A stretch of 5,782 nucleotides of DNA from Olsenella sp. (GCA_015062715.1 SUUD01000139.1:1-5782); one strand, 5' to 3'. Shown: positions 1-5,782, counted from the first letter of the stretch. The notes: a model not told the origin generated them from the sequence alone. Made by a program: numbers and translations.

Positions 1-1590
1 GCCCCACATGTTCGCGGGGTTGTCATCCCAGGGCGCGTACGTCTGGCTCTTCCCGGTCCCTATGACGCACTCGATGGAGCTGCCGTCGTCGAAGTAGACG
101 GTCACCCAGTCGAAGACGTTGCCGAAGGTGCTCGTCATGCAGACGACGTAGCGGCCGTCGAGCACCCCGAAGCCACGGGCGTCGTACGTCCCGCCGTGGC
201 TTGCGAAGTACTCCTCGAACTGCCCCTCCGGCGCGGCGCGCGACTGCCCGAAGAGGACGGGGCCGAAGCGGGTCGCGAGGGTGCCCAGCCTGACGCCGTT
301 GTAGTACTCGGGGACCTCGATGATCGTCCCTGAGACGAGCCCGGGGAAGTGCAGGTAGACCGGCGAACCCCAGACGGGTCCTGACGTCACGGGGGCGCCC
401 TTGGGGCCGGCGTGCTCGATGAGCTCGCCGTTGCCTATGTAGATGGCGACGTGGCCGGGCCACCAGAGGACGTCCCCGGGGATGGCGTCCTCCGGCGAGA
501 CCTGCTCGAAGCGCGAGTCGTTGTGTATGTCCCATGAGCTGTGCGACAGGGTGACGCCCGCCTGGGCGTAGCAGTGCATGACGAGGCCCGAGCAGTCGGT
601 CGGGTCCCCGACCTGGGAGGGGTGGCCCCCAAGCAGGTAGGTCGAGCCCGACGCGAGCCACGCCCGTGCCGCAGCGACGATCGCCTGGTAGCCGCCGCCG
701 AACCGCGGCCTCTCCTGGCTCGCCGCGCCCGTCGTGGCGCCCGCGATGGCGATCGCGACGACGAGGGCGACCGTCACGGCAATCGGTGTCGCCACCGAGG
801 AGACGAGCGCGGCGAGCATGCCACCTCCCACATGGCCGAGCAGCCTTATGGGGGCCATCACGGTCGTGGTCCCAGCCGCGGCGGCCTTCCCCGAGGAGCG
901 CGTCGCGCCGCGCGCGAGGCGGGCGCGCGAGCGGGCCTGGGCCATCCTGCGCTGCGCCCGGGCCAGCGGGCTTGCCGAGGGCCCTCCGGCGGCCGTCCTG
1001 ACGGCCCCGCCCGCCACGTCGCCGAGGCGTCCCGCGCCACCTGCCGCGGCGCCCCCAAGCCTGCCGGTCGCCCTGCCCGCCTCGCCGAGGGTGCCCTGTG
1101 CCTGGGCACCGGCGTCGTGCGGGTCGACGGATCCGGCGTCGTCCGATGCCCGCAGCGTCGCATTGCGGACGCCCCGGACCGCGCGGGAGGCGGTCCTGCG
1201 CGCCCCGTCGCCCCAGTGGCGGGTTGCCTCCCATGCCGCGCCACGTGCGGGGCCCTGAGGGGAGGGGTCGCCCTCCCCGGAGGCGGACGGCAGGGGGGAG
1301 TCGGCCCTGAGGCCGCCCTCCCGGGACGGCGCCGGGCGCAGCGAGAGCGACCTCGCATCCTCGTAGGCGCGGGCGACGCCCGCCGTCGCGGAGTCGGCGC
1401 CGAGGGACGTCACGGGGACGTCCACCAGCGCACCCCTCGCCTGGGCACGCTCCAGCTCGCCCGACACGAGGCCGCGGGCGGCCTCGACGCGCCTCGAGGC
1501 GGCCTGCACCCCGTCACCCCACCCGAGGGTGGGCGACGAGGAGCGCACGAGATCGCTGCCGGACTGGCTGCCGATGGTCGTCAGTGCCAT
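1..1590 (-). CDS. Membrane-anchored NlpC/P60 (C40) peptidase of the conjugation module, 3' end cut by the window edge
   Basis: This frame is open for 530 codons from the ATG at 1590 to the left edge with no stop. Residues 1-250 are hydrophilic and rich in Ala, Gly and Arg, with a repetitive stretch near 165-205. A hydrophobic helix follows at about 257-287. The NlpC/P60 fold covers about 300-420: Cys333 lies in TDCSGLVMHCY, His380 in PGHVAIYIGNG and His393 in IEHAG, which is the usual Cys-His-His arrangement. Residues 430-530 look like the start of a double-psi beta-barrel-type domain often found at the end of related ICE proteins (inference). The family cleaves peptide stems of peptidoglycan. 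Here it probably opens the wall locally for the transfer channel, with the catalytic part outside the membrane. A GGAG at 1597-1600 sits 6 nt before the ATG, which lies 3 nt after the virB4 stop, so coupling is likely. The muramidase domain paired with NlpC/P60 in Tn916-type CwlT proteins is absent from the visible part. Confidence 0.9.
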   Translation of the reverse strand, partial: MALTTIGSQSGSDLVRSSSPTLGWGDGVQAASRRVEAARGLVSGELERAQARGALVDVPVTSLGADSATAGVARAYEDARSLSLRPAPSREGGLRADSPLPSASGEGDPSPQGPARGAAWEATRHWGDGARRTASRAVRGVRNATLRASDDAGSVDPHDAGAQAQGTLGEAGRATGRLGGAAAGGAGRLGDVAGGAVRTAAGGPSASPLARAQRRMAQARSRARLARGATRSSGKAAAAGTTTVMAPIRLLGHVGGGMLAALVSSVATPIAVTVALVVAIAIAGATTGAASQERPRFGGGYQAIVAAARAWLASGSTYLLGGHPSQVGDPTDCSGLVMHCYAQAGVTLSHSSWDIHNDSRFEQVSPEDAIPGDVLWWPGHVAIYIGNGELIEHAGPKGAPVTSGPVWGSPVYLHFPGLVSGTIIEVPEYYNGVRLGTLATRFGPVLFGQSRAAPEGQFEEYFASHGGTYDARGFGVLDGRYVVCMTSTFGNVFDWVTVYFDDGSSIECVIGTGKSQTYAPWDDNPANMWG

Positions 1591-1593
1591 GCG

Positions 1594-4578
1594 CTACTCC
1601 GTCCTCCTGCGTGCGAGCCAGCGTGAGAGGGAGCGGGCACTCGGGAGCTCCGCCTCGGGATGCGCGGCCGCGAGCACGTCACGCAGCTCCCTGGCCGTTG
1701 GGGCCTCCCCGCCGGCCTTGAGGAGCAGCTCCGCTATCTCGTCCGCGTAGGCGTCGAAGGCGCTCCCGGACGACCGGGGCGTGGGCGCTGGCGCGGGAGG
1801 CTGGGCAGGTACGGGATGCTGGGCAGGCGCGGCGTCTTCCGTCTGGGCCTGGGCGCCTGCCCTCTCCACCGCCTCCATCGCCGCCCTCTGCGCGGCGTAG
1901 TCCTCCGGCGAGGTCGAGAACATCGTGTAGAGGCCGTTGCCCCTCGGGAACTCGTCGAAGATCGGGACGCGGGCGCCGTCGGCGATGAGCAGGCCCTCGC
2001 CCGGGCGCCCCGTCTCTCCGATGTAGCCCACCTCCTGCGCGGACAGGCCCTTGGTCGCCGCCCAGAAGGCGCGGTCGGCGTCGGACTGCCTCAGCAGCAG
2101 GAAGAAGCCCGACTGGTCGAGGATGGTCTTGGCGTCGCCGTCGCCCGCCATCGCCTCGGCGCTCTGCGTCATGCCCGTGCAGATGAGGCCGTACTTGGCG
2201 CCCTCGCGCCAGAGGCGGGCGAGGTAGGCGAGGATGGACGGGTGGGCGAAGAGGGCCTGGATCTCGTCGATGTAGAGCCAGGTGCGGACGCCGCGCTGGT
2301 GGTTGACGAACATGCGCTGGCGGACCGCCTCGAGGTTGCCGAGCATGGTGAAGACGCGCATGTCGTTGGGGACGTCGGCGGTGTCGAAGCTCACCAGGCG
2401 GGACTTGCCGAACGCGACGCTCGACTGGTGGTTCATGAACGACAGGGGCCCCGTGACGTAGCGGTCGAGGACGAGGGCGAGCCTGCGCGCCTCGTTGGCC
2501 CCGACGCCCTCGTAGGCCTCCAGCGCCGCGGCGAAGTCGCCCAGGACGGGCTGCCGCCCGGACATGTCGGAGCCCAGGAGGCTCCTGTAGGTGGCGTCCA
2601 CGACCGCCGAGATGATGGAGCGCTCCTCCTGGGAGAGCGGCTGGCCGCCCTCCGCCTTCAGGGCGCTCACCATGGCGAGGAAGGCGTCGATCTTGCCCAC
2701 GACGCCCTCCGAGAAGGACTGGTCCGACGTGAGGTCGAGCTCGAAGGGGTTGACGAACGTGTCCGAGCGCGGCCCGAAGCGGTAGCGGGTGCCGTGCAGG
2801 CTGTTGACGAGGAAGGCGTACTCGCCGGTGATGTCGCAGATGTAGATCTCGTCGCCGGGGTACGCCAGCACCGTGTTGGTCTGCTCCTTCTTCACGAGGA
2901 AGGACTTTCCCGAGCGCGTCATCCCGCAGATGAAGCCGTGCGGGCTCATGAGGCTCTTGCGGTTGCAGATGACGAGGTTCTGGGAGAGCTTGTTCTGGCC
3001 GTAGTAGCCGCCGCCCTCCTGGTCGAGCTCCTGGGTGGTGAAGGGGACCAGCATGGTGGCCTCCTTGGTGGTGAAGTCGCGCTGGACGTCCACGTGGTTG
3101 TGGGCGAGCGGCAGGACGCTGTTCATGCCCTCGCGCTGGCGGAGCGCCAGCGGCGTCAGCTCGATGCCCTGCTGGCGGGCGGCGCGGATGAGGTCGACCA
3201 CCTGGGCGTCCAGGGCCTTGCGGTCGGCGGCGCAGGTCCAGACCAGGCCGGTGAAAAGGTAGAGGCGCTGGTTGCGGTGGAGCAGCTGGTCGATGACGTC
3301 GCGGTTCTCGCCCTGGATCTGCTCGAGCTCGGGCGGGATGATGGTGTAGTCGTAGCCCTGCTTCACCGCCCTCTGCTGGTTCTCGATGATGTCCTTCTGG
3401 ATCCAGGCGTTCTGCCGCTTCGCCATGGCGACCGCCTTCGCCTTGTCGACGGGCTGCAGATGCCAGGAAACCGCCATGGGGACCTGCAGGTCGAGCAGCG
3501 ACGAGATGGAGCGGTCCGTGAGCTCGGAGGCGAACGACTCGCGCATGACGAGGACCTGGCACCAGGTACCGTCCGAGCGGTAGCAGGTAGAGTCGCCGCC
3601 CGCGGGGCGGAAGTCGAGCGAGGTCGGGCACACGAAGTCCTTCGAGGTGAGGGGCGAGCGGATGGAGAGGTCGCGCTCGTAGTCGAAGGAGAACGGGATG
3701 CCGGGCCTCAGTATCGACGACACGAGTGCCAGCCGCTCGGCCCCGTCGAGCAGGTGCGTGCGGCTCTTGATCACGGAGGCCTCGAGCTGGCCCCGGACGC
3801 CCGCGCGGACGCCCGCGAGCAGCTGCCGGGCCCTGTCGGCGTTCTCGGCCTCGACGGCATAGGTGATGTAGTGCTCGCGGCGGATGTTGGAGGAGCCCTC
3901 GCGGACCTTCTCGTTGAGGATGGCGTTGTACTCGCTGGCGAGCTCGGCGTTCTCGCCGGACGCGTCGAAGAAGGCGCGCCTGCCTATCTCCTCGGCGGTG
4001 AGCGGCGTGTTCGTGACGAGGTACTGGACCATCGTGCTCGAGTCGAAGTAGTCGTTGAGCTGAGCCATCGCCTCGAAGATCGCCCTCTGGTCGTCCTCGC
4101 GCGCCGACTGGTAGCTCACGTCGGAGAAGCGCAGCGTCTCGCTGAACAGGCCCTCCTCGACCTCGCACAGGCCGTTGCGGAACATCCGCTCGAAGCCGAC
4201 GGCGTTGTAGACGTCGGTAGCGGCCGCGCGGCGCTCCCGGCTCTTGCGCGTGCGGTCCCGGAGCTCCTGGTCGCGCTCGCGGAGCCTCTGGTTCACGCTC
4301 TTCGCACGGGCGCGCTCGTCCCTCGCCGCCGACCTCGCCTCGGCGTCGGCCTCGCGGCCCGCCTTGCGGGCCTCGCGCATGGCCTGCCTGAACTCCCTCT
4401 TGGCGCGGCGCCTCTCGGCGCGGGTGAGCGACCCCTGCCCCGGGCCGCCGGTGACCGCCGCGACGAGCGAGGCGAGGGCGGACCCGTCGACGTCCGGGAC
4501 CCTACTCGTCTCGCTCGCCGGGCTCCCAGAGCTCGATTCCGCGTCGTCTCGAGAGCCTTCGGTAAACCTTGGTGACAT
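1594..4578 (-). CDS. virB4: VirB4/TraE-family conjugation ATPase with N- and C-terminal extensions
   Basis: This 994-residue protein is the T4SS motor ATPase, acting at the inner face of the membrane in channel assembly and substrate transfer. Walker A is GMTRSGKS at 552-559 (Lys558, Ser559). Walker B is LYIDE at 768-772 (Asp771, Glu772). A conserved-looking CDITGEY follows Walker A at 581-587, and GLICTGMTQSAE (797-808) resembles the motif after Walker B in this family. Residues 120-540 match the N-terminal VirB4 region by general character. The family is usually about 600-850 residues. The extra length is an Arg/Glu-rich, probably coiled-coil N-terminus (about 51-118), a Pro/Ala/Gln linker (about 912-937) and a helical C-terminal domain (about 940-993). 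The start is chosen because AAGGAGG lies 4 nt upstream of the ATG; it overlaps the end of prgI by 77 bp in another frame. The TAG stop is at 1594-1596. The ATPase call is secure; the roles of the extensions are unknown. Confidence 0.95.
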   Translation of the reverse strand: MSPRFTEGSRDDAESSSGSPASETSRVPDVDGSALASLVAAVTGGPGQGSLTRAERRRAKREFRQAMREARKAGREADAEARSAARDERARAKSVNQRLRERDQELRDRTRKSRERRAAATDVYNAVGFERMFRNGLCEVEEGLFSETLRFSDVSYQSAREDDQRAIFEAMAQLNDYFDSSTMVQYLVTNTPLTAEEIGRRAFFDASGENAELASEYNAILNEKVREGSSNIRREHYITYAVEAENADRARQLLAGVRAGVRGQLEASVIKSRTHLLDGAERLALVSSILRPGIPFSFDYERDLSIRSPLTSKDFVCPTSLDFRPAGGDSTCYRSDGTWCQVLVMRESFASELTDRSISSLLDLQVPMAVSWHLQPVDKAKAVAMAKRQNAWIQKDIIENQQRAVKQGYDYTIIPPELEQIQGENRDVIDQLLHRNQRLYLFTGLVWTCAADRKALDAQVVDLIRAARQQGIELTPLALRQREGMNSVLPLAHNHVDVQRDFTTKEATMLVPFTTQELDQEGGGYYGQNKLSQNLVICNRKSLMSPHGFICGMTRSGKSFLVKKEQTNTVLAYPGDEIYICDITGEYAFLVNSLHGTRYRFGPRSDTFVNPFELDLTSDQSFSEGVVGKIDAFLAMVSALKAEGGQPLSQEERSIISAVVDATYRSLLGSDMSGRQPVLGDFAAALEAYEGVGANEARRLALVLDRYVTGPLSFMNHQSSVAFGKSRLVSFDTADVPNDMRVFTMLGNLEAVRQRMFVNHQRGVRTWLYIDEIQALFAHPSILAYLARLWREGAKYGLICTGMTQSAEAMAGDGDAKTILDQSGFFLLLRQSDADRAFWAATKGLSAQEVGYIGETGRPGEGLLIADGARVPIFDEFPRGNGLYTMFSTSPEDYAAQRAAMEAVERAGAQAQTEDAAPAQHPVPAQPPAPAPTPRSSGSAFDAYADEIAELLLKAGGEAPTARELRDVLAAAHPEAELPSARSLSRWLARRRTE
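1597..1608 (-). promoter_or_regulatory. Ribosome binding site(s) for the NlpC/P60 gene, inside the end of virB4
   Basis: On the minus strand AGGAGG (1603-1608) and a second GGAG (1597-1600) precede the ATG at 1590 by 12 and 6 nt. Both lie within the last codons of virB4, which fits translational coupling and supports the chosen start. Confidence 0.6.
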
Positions 4579-4921
4579 TCGTCCTCCTTGCGTCCGCGAG
4601 CCCGGCCATGGCGAAGCGGCCTCGGTTCGCGTAGGTCATGCGGTTGCCCGCCGTCCAGTGCCTCCACATGAGCGGCAGCCACCGCTCGAAGGGCATGCCC
4701 TCGATCTTCGCGAAGCCCAGGGCCCAGAAGGGCATGCTGGCCATCATCGCGAGCGGGGCGACGTAGTCGAAGGGAACCCCGAGGAGCAGCCACGAGCCCG
4801 CGCCCACCGCCACCGACGCGGCGATGGCGAGCGACGCGCACGCGAGGGTGCGCCTCGAGAGTCCCGCGAAGACCTTCCCCTCGTACTTGGTCAGGTCCTG
4901 GTGGATGTCGGTCGAGAGCAT
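4502..4921 (-). CDS. prgI: PrgI-family T4SS inner-membrane protein
   Basis: The product is 139 residues, the usual size for PrgI proteins, which are small membrane parts of Gram-positive conjugation machines almost always encoded just before the VirB4 ATPase. The short N-terminus (MLSTDIHQDLTKYEGKVF) is typical. Two hydrophobic helices cover about 25-47 and 52-71. The loop after them, FAKIEGMPFERWLPL (about 70-84), is the most recognisable family signature. The C-terminal 50 residues are basic and probably cytoplasmic. The ATG at 4921 is 2 nt after the TAG of the upstream gene and has no strong Shine-Dalgarno sequence (only GGGA-like bases), so translation probably depends on coupling. The frame stays open upstream to 4999, but those codons fall inside the preceding gene and give an Arg-rich sequence unlike the family. 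The last 25 codons overlap the start of virB4; this tail lies beyond the conserved part. The family assignment rests on motif, size and position. Confidence 0.88.
   Translation of the reverse strand: MLSTDIHQDLTKYEGKVFAGLSRRTLACASLAIAASVAVGAGSWLLLGVPFDYVAPLAMMASMPFWALGFAKIEGMPFERWLPLMWRHWTAGNRMTYANRGRFAMAGLADARRTNVTKVYRRLSRRRGIELWEPGERDE
4583..4589 (-). promoter_or_regulatory. Strong ribosome binding site that fixes the virB4 start
   Basis: AAGGAGG on the minus strand ends 4 nt before the ATG at 4578. It lies inside the prgI coding sequence. It supports a virB4 start within prgI rather than a later start that would avoid the overlap. Confidence 0.75.
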
Positions 4922-4923
4922 CT

Positions 4924-5133
4924 CTAGATCCCGTTGATGGAGGGAAGGCTTCCGAAGAACGACGCCGCGGCGATGATGATCGCCCCGCCTGCGATCCACT
5001 TGATGGCGGACGAGATCTGCCCGCCGGACGGGTCGGTCTGCGCGATGCCGAAGTTCACCGCCCCGTAGACGATGAAGACCGCCCCCATGAAGGTCACCGC
5101 CGACTGGACGGTGGAGATGATGCTGCTCAGCAC
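4924..5133 (-). CDS. Small two-helix membrane protein, Maff2/VirB2-like T4SS component
   Basis: With a GTG start at 5133 the product is 69 residues. Two hydrophobic helices (about 10-31 and 41-61) are joined by a polar loop containing QTDPSGGQ. The second helix follows the pattern SSAIKWIAGGAIIIAAA. Size, topology and the Gly-rich second helix resemble Maff2-family proteins, which sit in Gram-positive conjugation operons and are compared with the VirB2/TrbC pilin-type subunits. No signal peptide is evident, as is usual for Maff2. The GTG is preferred because AGGAG at 5140-5144 lies 6 nt upstream. A longer version from a GTG at 5238 would add 35 residues with codons such as ATA, CGA, GCA and AAA, unlike neighbouring genes, and would run through the palindrome. 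The TAG stop is 2 nt before the prgI ATG. The membrane-protein and T4SS assignment is good; the choice of VirB2-like over another small subunit is moderate. Confidence 0.78.
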   Translation of the reverse strand: MLSSIISTVQSAVTFMGAVFIVYGAVNFGIAQTDPSGGQISSAIKWIAGGAIIIAAASFFGSLPSINGI

Positions 5134-5139
5134 TTCCTG

Positions 5140-5144
5140 CTCCT
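5140..5144 (-). promoter_or_regulatory. Ribosome binding site that decides the GTG start of the Maff2-like gene
   Basis: AGGAG within GAGAGGAGCAGGAA on the minus strand lies 6 nt before the GTG at 5133. It favours the 69-residue product over the longer open frame starting at 5238. Confidence 0.7.
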
Positions 5145-5181
5145 CTCGGTAATGTGGGTGAGTTTTGGGAAACACCCCCCA

Positions 5182-5197
5182 GGCCGTCGCGACGGCC
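5182..5197. repeat. 16-bp perfect palindrome in the gap upstream of the Maff2-like gene
   Basis: GGCCGTCGCGACGGCC is its own reverse complement. It overlaps a second, 10-bp palindrome, GACGGCCGTC (5191-5200). It lies about 50 bp upstream of the GTG at 5133. It could be an operator for a dimeric regulator or form a short hairpin in the leader RNA (6-bp stem, CGCG loop). No run of T follows it in the minus direction, so it does not look like an intrinsic terminator for these genes. GC-rich DNA produces short palindromes by chance, so a function is uncertain. Confidence 0.45.
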
Positions 5198-5222
5198 GTC
5201 CCACGTGCTATCTTTCGGTTGA

Positions 5223-5246
5223 CGGTGCTTTGCGGCACCGCCTTTT
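5223..5246 (+). terminator. Stem-loop followed by T-rich tract on the plus strand, possible weak terminator of antisense transcription
   Basis: CGGTGC (5223-5228) and GCACCG (5235-5240) pair around a 6-nt loop. On the plus strand CCTTTT follows directly, giving a terminator-like shape. All genes read the other way, so it would stop antisense transcripts only. Read on the minus strand the hairpin has an A-rich 5' side and no trailing T run. The 6-bp stem is short and the T tract is only four bases, so it may instead be a structured element of the leader. Confidence 0.3.
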
Positions 5247-5319
5247 CCCTAGCCGTCCGCCGACTTGTCCCAGGGAGTGGAGACCCGTTACAAAGGACCT
5301 GCGCGGCGGGCGGCGAACG

Positions 5320-5782
5320 TCACTTCCTCTCCTCGGCGCCCTCGCCTTCCATCGCGTCCCCCTTCCCTTCCCTCGTACGCGCCATCGCGGCGGCTCCCCT
5401 GAGCCGCCTGGTCTCCGTCCGGCGCCGCTCCAGCTCGGCAGAGGCCCTCTCGAGCTGTGCCGAGGCGGCGTCGCGCCTGGCGCCGGCCTCCTCGACCTCC
5501 CTGCGCGCCTCCCGGGCTCGCCGCTCGTCGCCCGCCGCCTCCGCCTGCCTGAGCCTTGCCGAGGCCTGGCGCAGGTCGCGCATGGCGGCACGCCTCGCGC
5601 GGTAGGCCTCCGAGGTGTCGCAGGTGGCCTCCCACTCGGAGAGCCAGGCGTCGGCGGCCTCCCCGAGCGGCTGTCCGGCGCGTCGCCACGCGACGTAGTC
5701 GAACCTGCGCTTCGCGGGCGGGCGTGCCTGGTAGACGGGGTCGTAGCGCGGGTGCTCGAAGCACCAGGACTTGTCGTCCTCG
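5320..5782 (-). CDS. Unidentified protein with coiled-coil C-terminus, 5' part outside the window
   Basis: This frame is open from the right edge to a TGA at 5320-5322, giving the last 153 residues of a longer protein. There is an internal Met at 5583, but the residues upstream are protein-like and rich in aromatics (SWCFEHPRYDP, FDYVAW, DAWLSEWEA), so the gene is taken to begin beyond the window. From about residue 60 of the visible part the sequence becomes a charged Ala/Arg/Glu helix, with many Glu-Arg alternations to about residue 135 and then a short hydrophilic tail ending EGAEERK. This predicts a coiled coil or long helix. No enzyme motif and no membrane segment is visible. Its position just upstream of the secretion genes, on the same strand, suggests another protein of the same element, perhaps a DNA-processing or scaffold protein, but I do not recognise the family. 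Confidence 0.75.
   Translation of the reverse strand, partial: EDDKSWCFEHPRYDPVYQARPPAKRRFDYVAWRRAGQPLGEAADAWLSEWEATCDTSEAYRARRAAMRDLRQASARLRQAEAAGDERRAREARREVEEAGARRDAASAQLERASAELERRRTETRRLRGAAAMARTREGKGDAMEGEGAEERK

Larger units (their letters stand above)
5134..5319 (-). other. 186-bp non-coding gap, probable leader of the Maff2-prgI-virB4 unit
   Basis: This is the only real gap in the window. Codon use in the frame that crosses it differs from the neighbouring genes, so it is probably not translated. It is somewhat less GC-rich than the flanks and contains a 16-bp palindrome and a separate stem-loop, listed on their own. No convincing -35/-10 pair was found on the minus strand, though an atypical promoter cannot be excluded. 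No terminator in the minus direction follows the upstream gene, so read-through from it is possible. Confidence 0.5.
1..5782 (-). mobile_element. Part of a Gram-positive conjugative element: type IV secretion gene cluster, both ends outside the window
   Basis: Four consecutive minus-strand genes belong to families that co-occur in ICEs and conjugative plasmids of Gram-positive bacteria: a Maff2/VirB2-like small membrane protein, PrgI, a VirB4/TraE ATPase and an NlpC/P60 peptidase. Their order and tight packing match such modules. No integrase, relaxase, att site or oriT could be identified here, so the window cannot show whether the element is integrated or a plasmid, or where it ends. Base composition is uniformly GC-rich across the window and shows no internal junction. 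Confidence 0.6.

Noticed and set aside
23..1234. A 403-codon minus-strand open frame with an Arg/Gly-rich product
   Set aside because: It is out of frame with the NlpC/P60 gene, which covers the same bases and has catalytic motifs, a membrane helix and a ribosome binding site. The Arg-rich composition is typical of an out-of-frame reading of GC-rich DNA.
1679..4168. An 829-codon minus-strand frame overlapping virB4
   Set aside because: It is a shifted frame of virB4 giving an Arg/Pro-rich sequence with no motifs. The Walker A and B motifs lie only in the 994-residue frame.
1660..4575. A 971-codon open frame on the plus strand, antisense to virB4
   Set aside because: It is the shadow of virB4. 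GC-rich third positions suppress stop codons on the opposite strand, and its translation is Leu/Val/Gly/Arg-rich with no domain pattern or ribosome binding site.
4922..4999. An N-terminal extension of PrgI upstream of 4921
   Set aside because: It lies inside the Maff2-like gene in another frame, is Arg/His-rich, and does not resemble the start of PrgI proteins, which begin as the 4921 start does.
5134..5238. A 35-residue N-terminal extension of the Maff2-like protein from a GTG at 5238
   Set aside because: Its codons (ATA, CGA, GCA, AAA, ACT) differ from the neighbours, it runs through the palindrome, and a good ribosome binding site precedes the internal GTG at 5133.
5182..5246. CRISPR array, tRNA or riboswitch in the non-coding gap
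   Set aside because: There is no repeated unit with spacers, no cloverleaf arms and no recognisable riboswitch core; only one palindrome and one short stem-loop are present.
5288..5764. A 158-codon minus-strand frame overlapping the right-edge gene
   Set aside because: Its product is Arg/Gly-rich without pattern, whereas the adjacent frame gives a balanced aromatic-rich sequence and a regular coiled coil ending at 5320.

Overview
All the coding sequence reads on the minus strand, so the biological order runs from the right edge to the left. The window is a piece of a conjugation module: genes for a type IV secretion system (T4SS) of the kind carried by integrative conjugative elements (ICEs) and conjugative plasmids of Gram-positive bacteria. 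The DNA is strongly GC-rich with G/C-biased third codon positions, and the proteins are rich in Ala, Arg and Gly. The gene set (Maff2/VirB2-like, PrgI, VirB4/TraE, NlpC/P60 peptidase) is typical of Gram-positive mobile elements. A high-GC actinobacterial host, such as a gut Coriobacteriia lineage, fits best. That assignment is inference and cannot be fixed from this window.

Layout in order of transcription: (1) 5782-5320, the 3' end of a gene entering from the right edge, with a Trp/aromatic-rich segment and a charged coiled-coil tail, not recognised. (2) 5319-5134, a 186-bp gap with a 16-bp perfect palindrome and a short stem-loop; it probably holds the leader of the following genes, but no convincing promoter is visible. 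(3) 5133-4924, a 69-residue two-helix membrane protein resembling Maff2/VirB2-like proteins, with a GTG start behind a good ribosome binding site. (4) 4921-4502, a 139-residue PrgI-family inner-membrane protein, two bases after the previous stop. (5) 4578-1594, a 994-residue VirB4/TraE-type ATPase with intact Walker A and B motifs and extensions at both ends, overlapping the end of prgI by 77 bp. (6) 1590 to the left edge, at least 530 codons of a membrane-anchored NlpC/P60 cell-wall peptidase with its catalytic Cys and His residues, starting three bases after the VirB4 stop.

Genes 3 to 6 are packed with gaps of 2-3 bp or an overlap, and probably form one co-transcribed, partly translationally coupled unit. 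The inferred division of labour is: VirB4 powers assembly and transfer, PrgI and the Maff2-like protein form part of the membrane channel, and the NlpC/P60 protein opens the peptidoglycan locally so the channel can cross the wall. The relaxase, coupling protein (VirD4/TcpA), a recognisable VirB6/TrbL-like multi-spanning protein, the integrase and the element ends are not in the window.

No tRNA, rRNA, CRISPR array, insertion sequence or att site was seen. No wholly new system is evident. The less usual points are the two extensions of VirB4, the direct Maff2-PrgI adjacency, the prgI-virB4 overlap, the structured gap, and the unidentified upstream gene.
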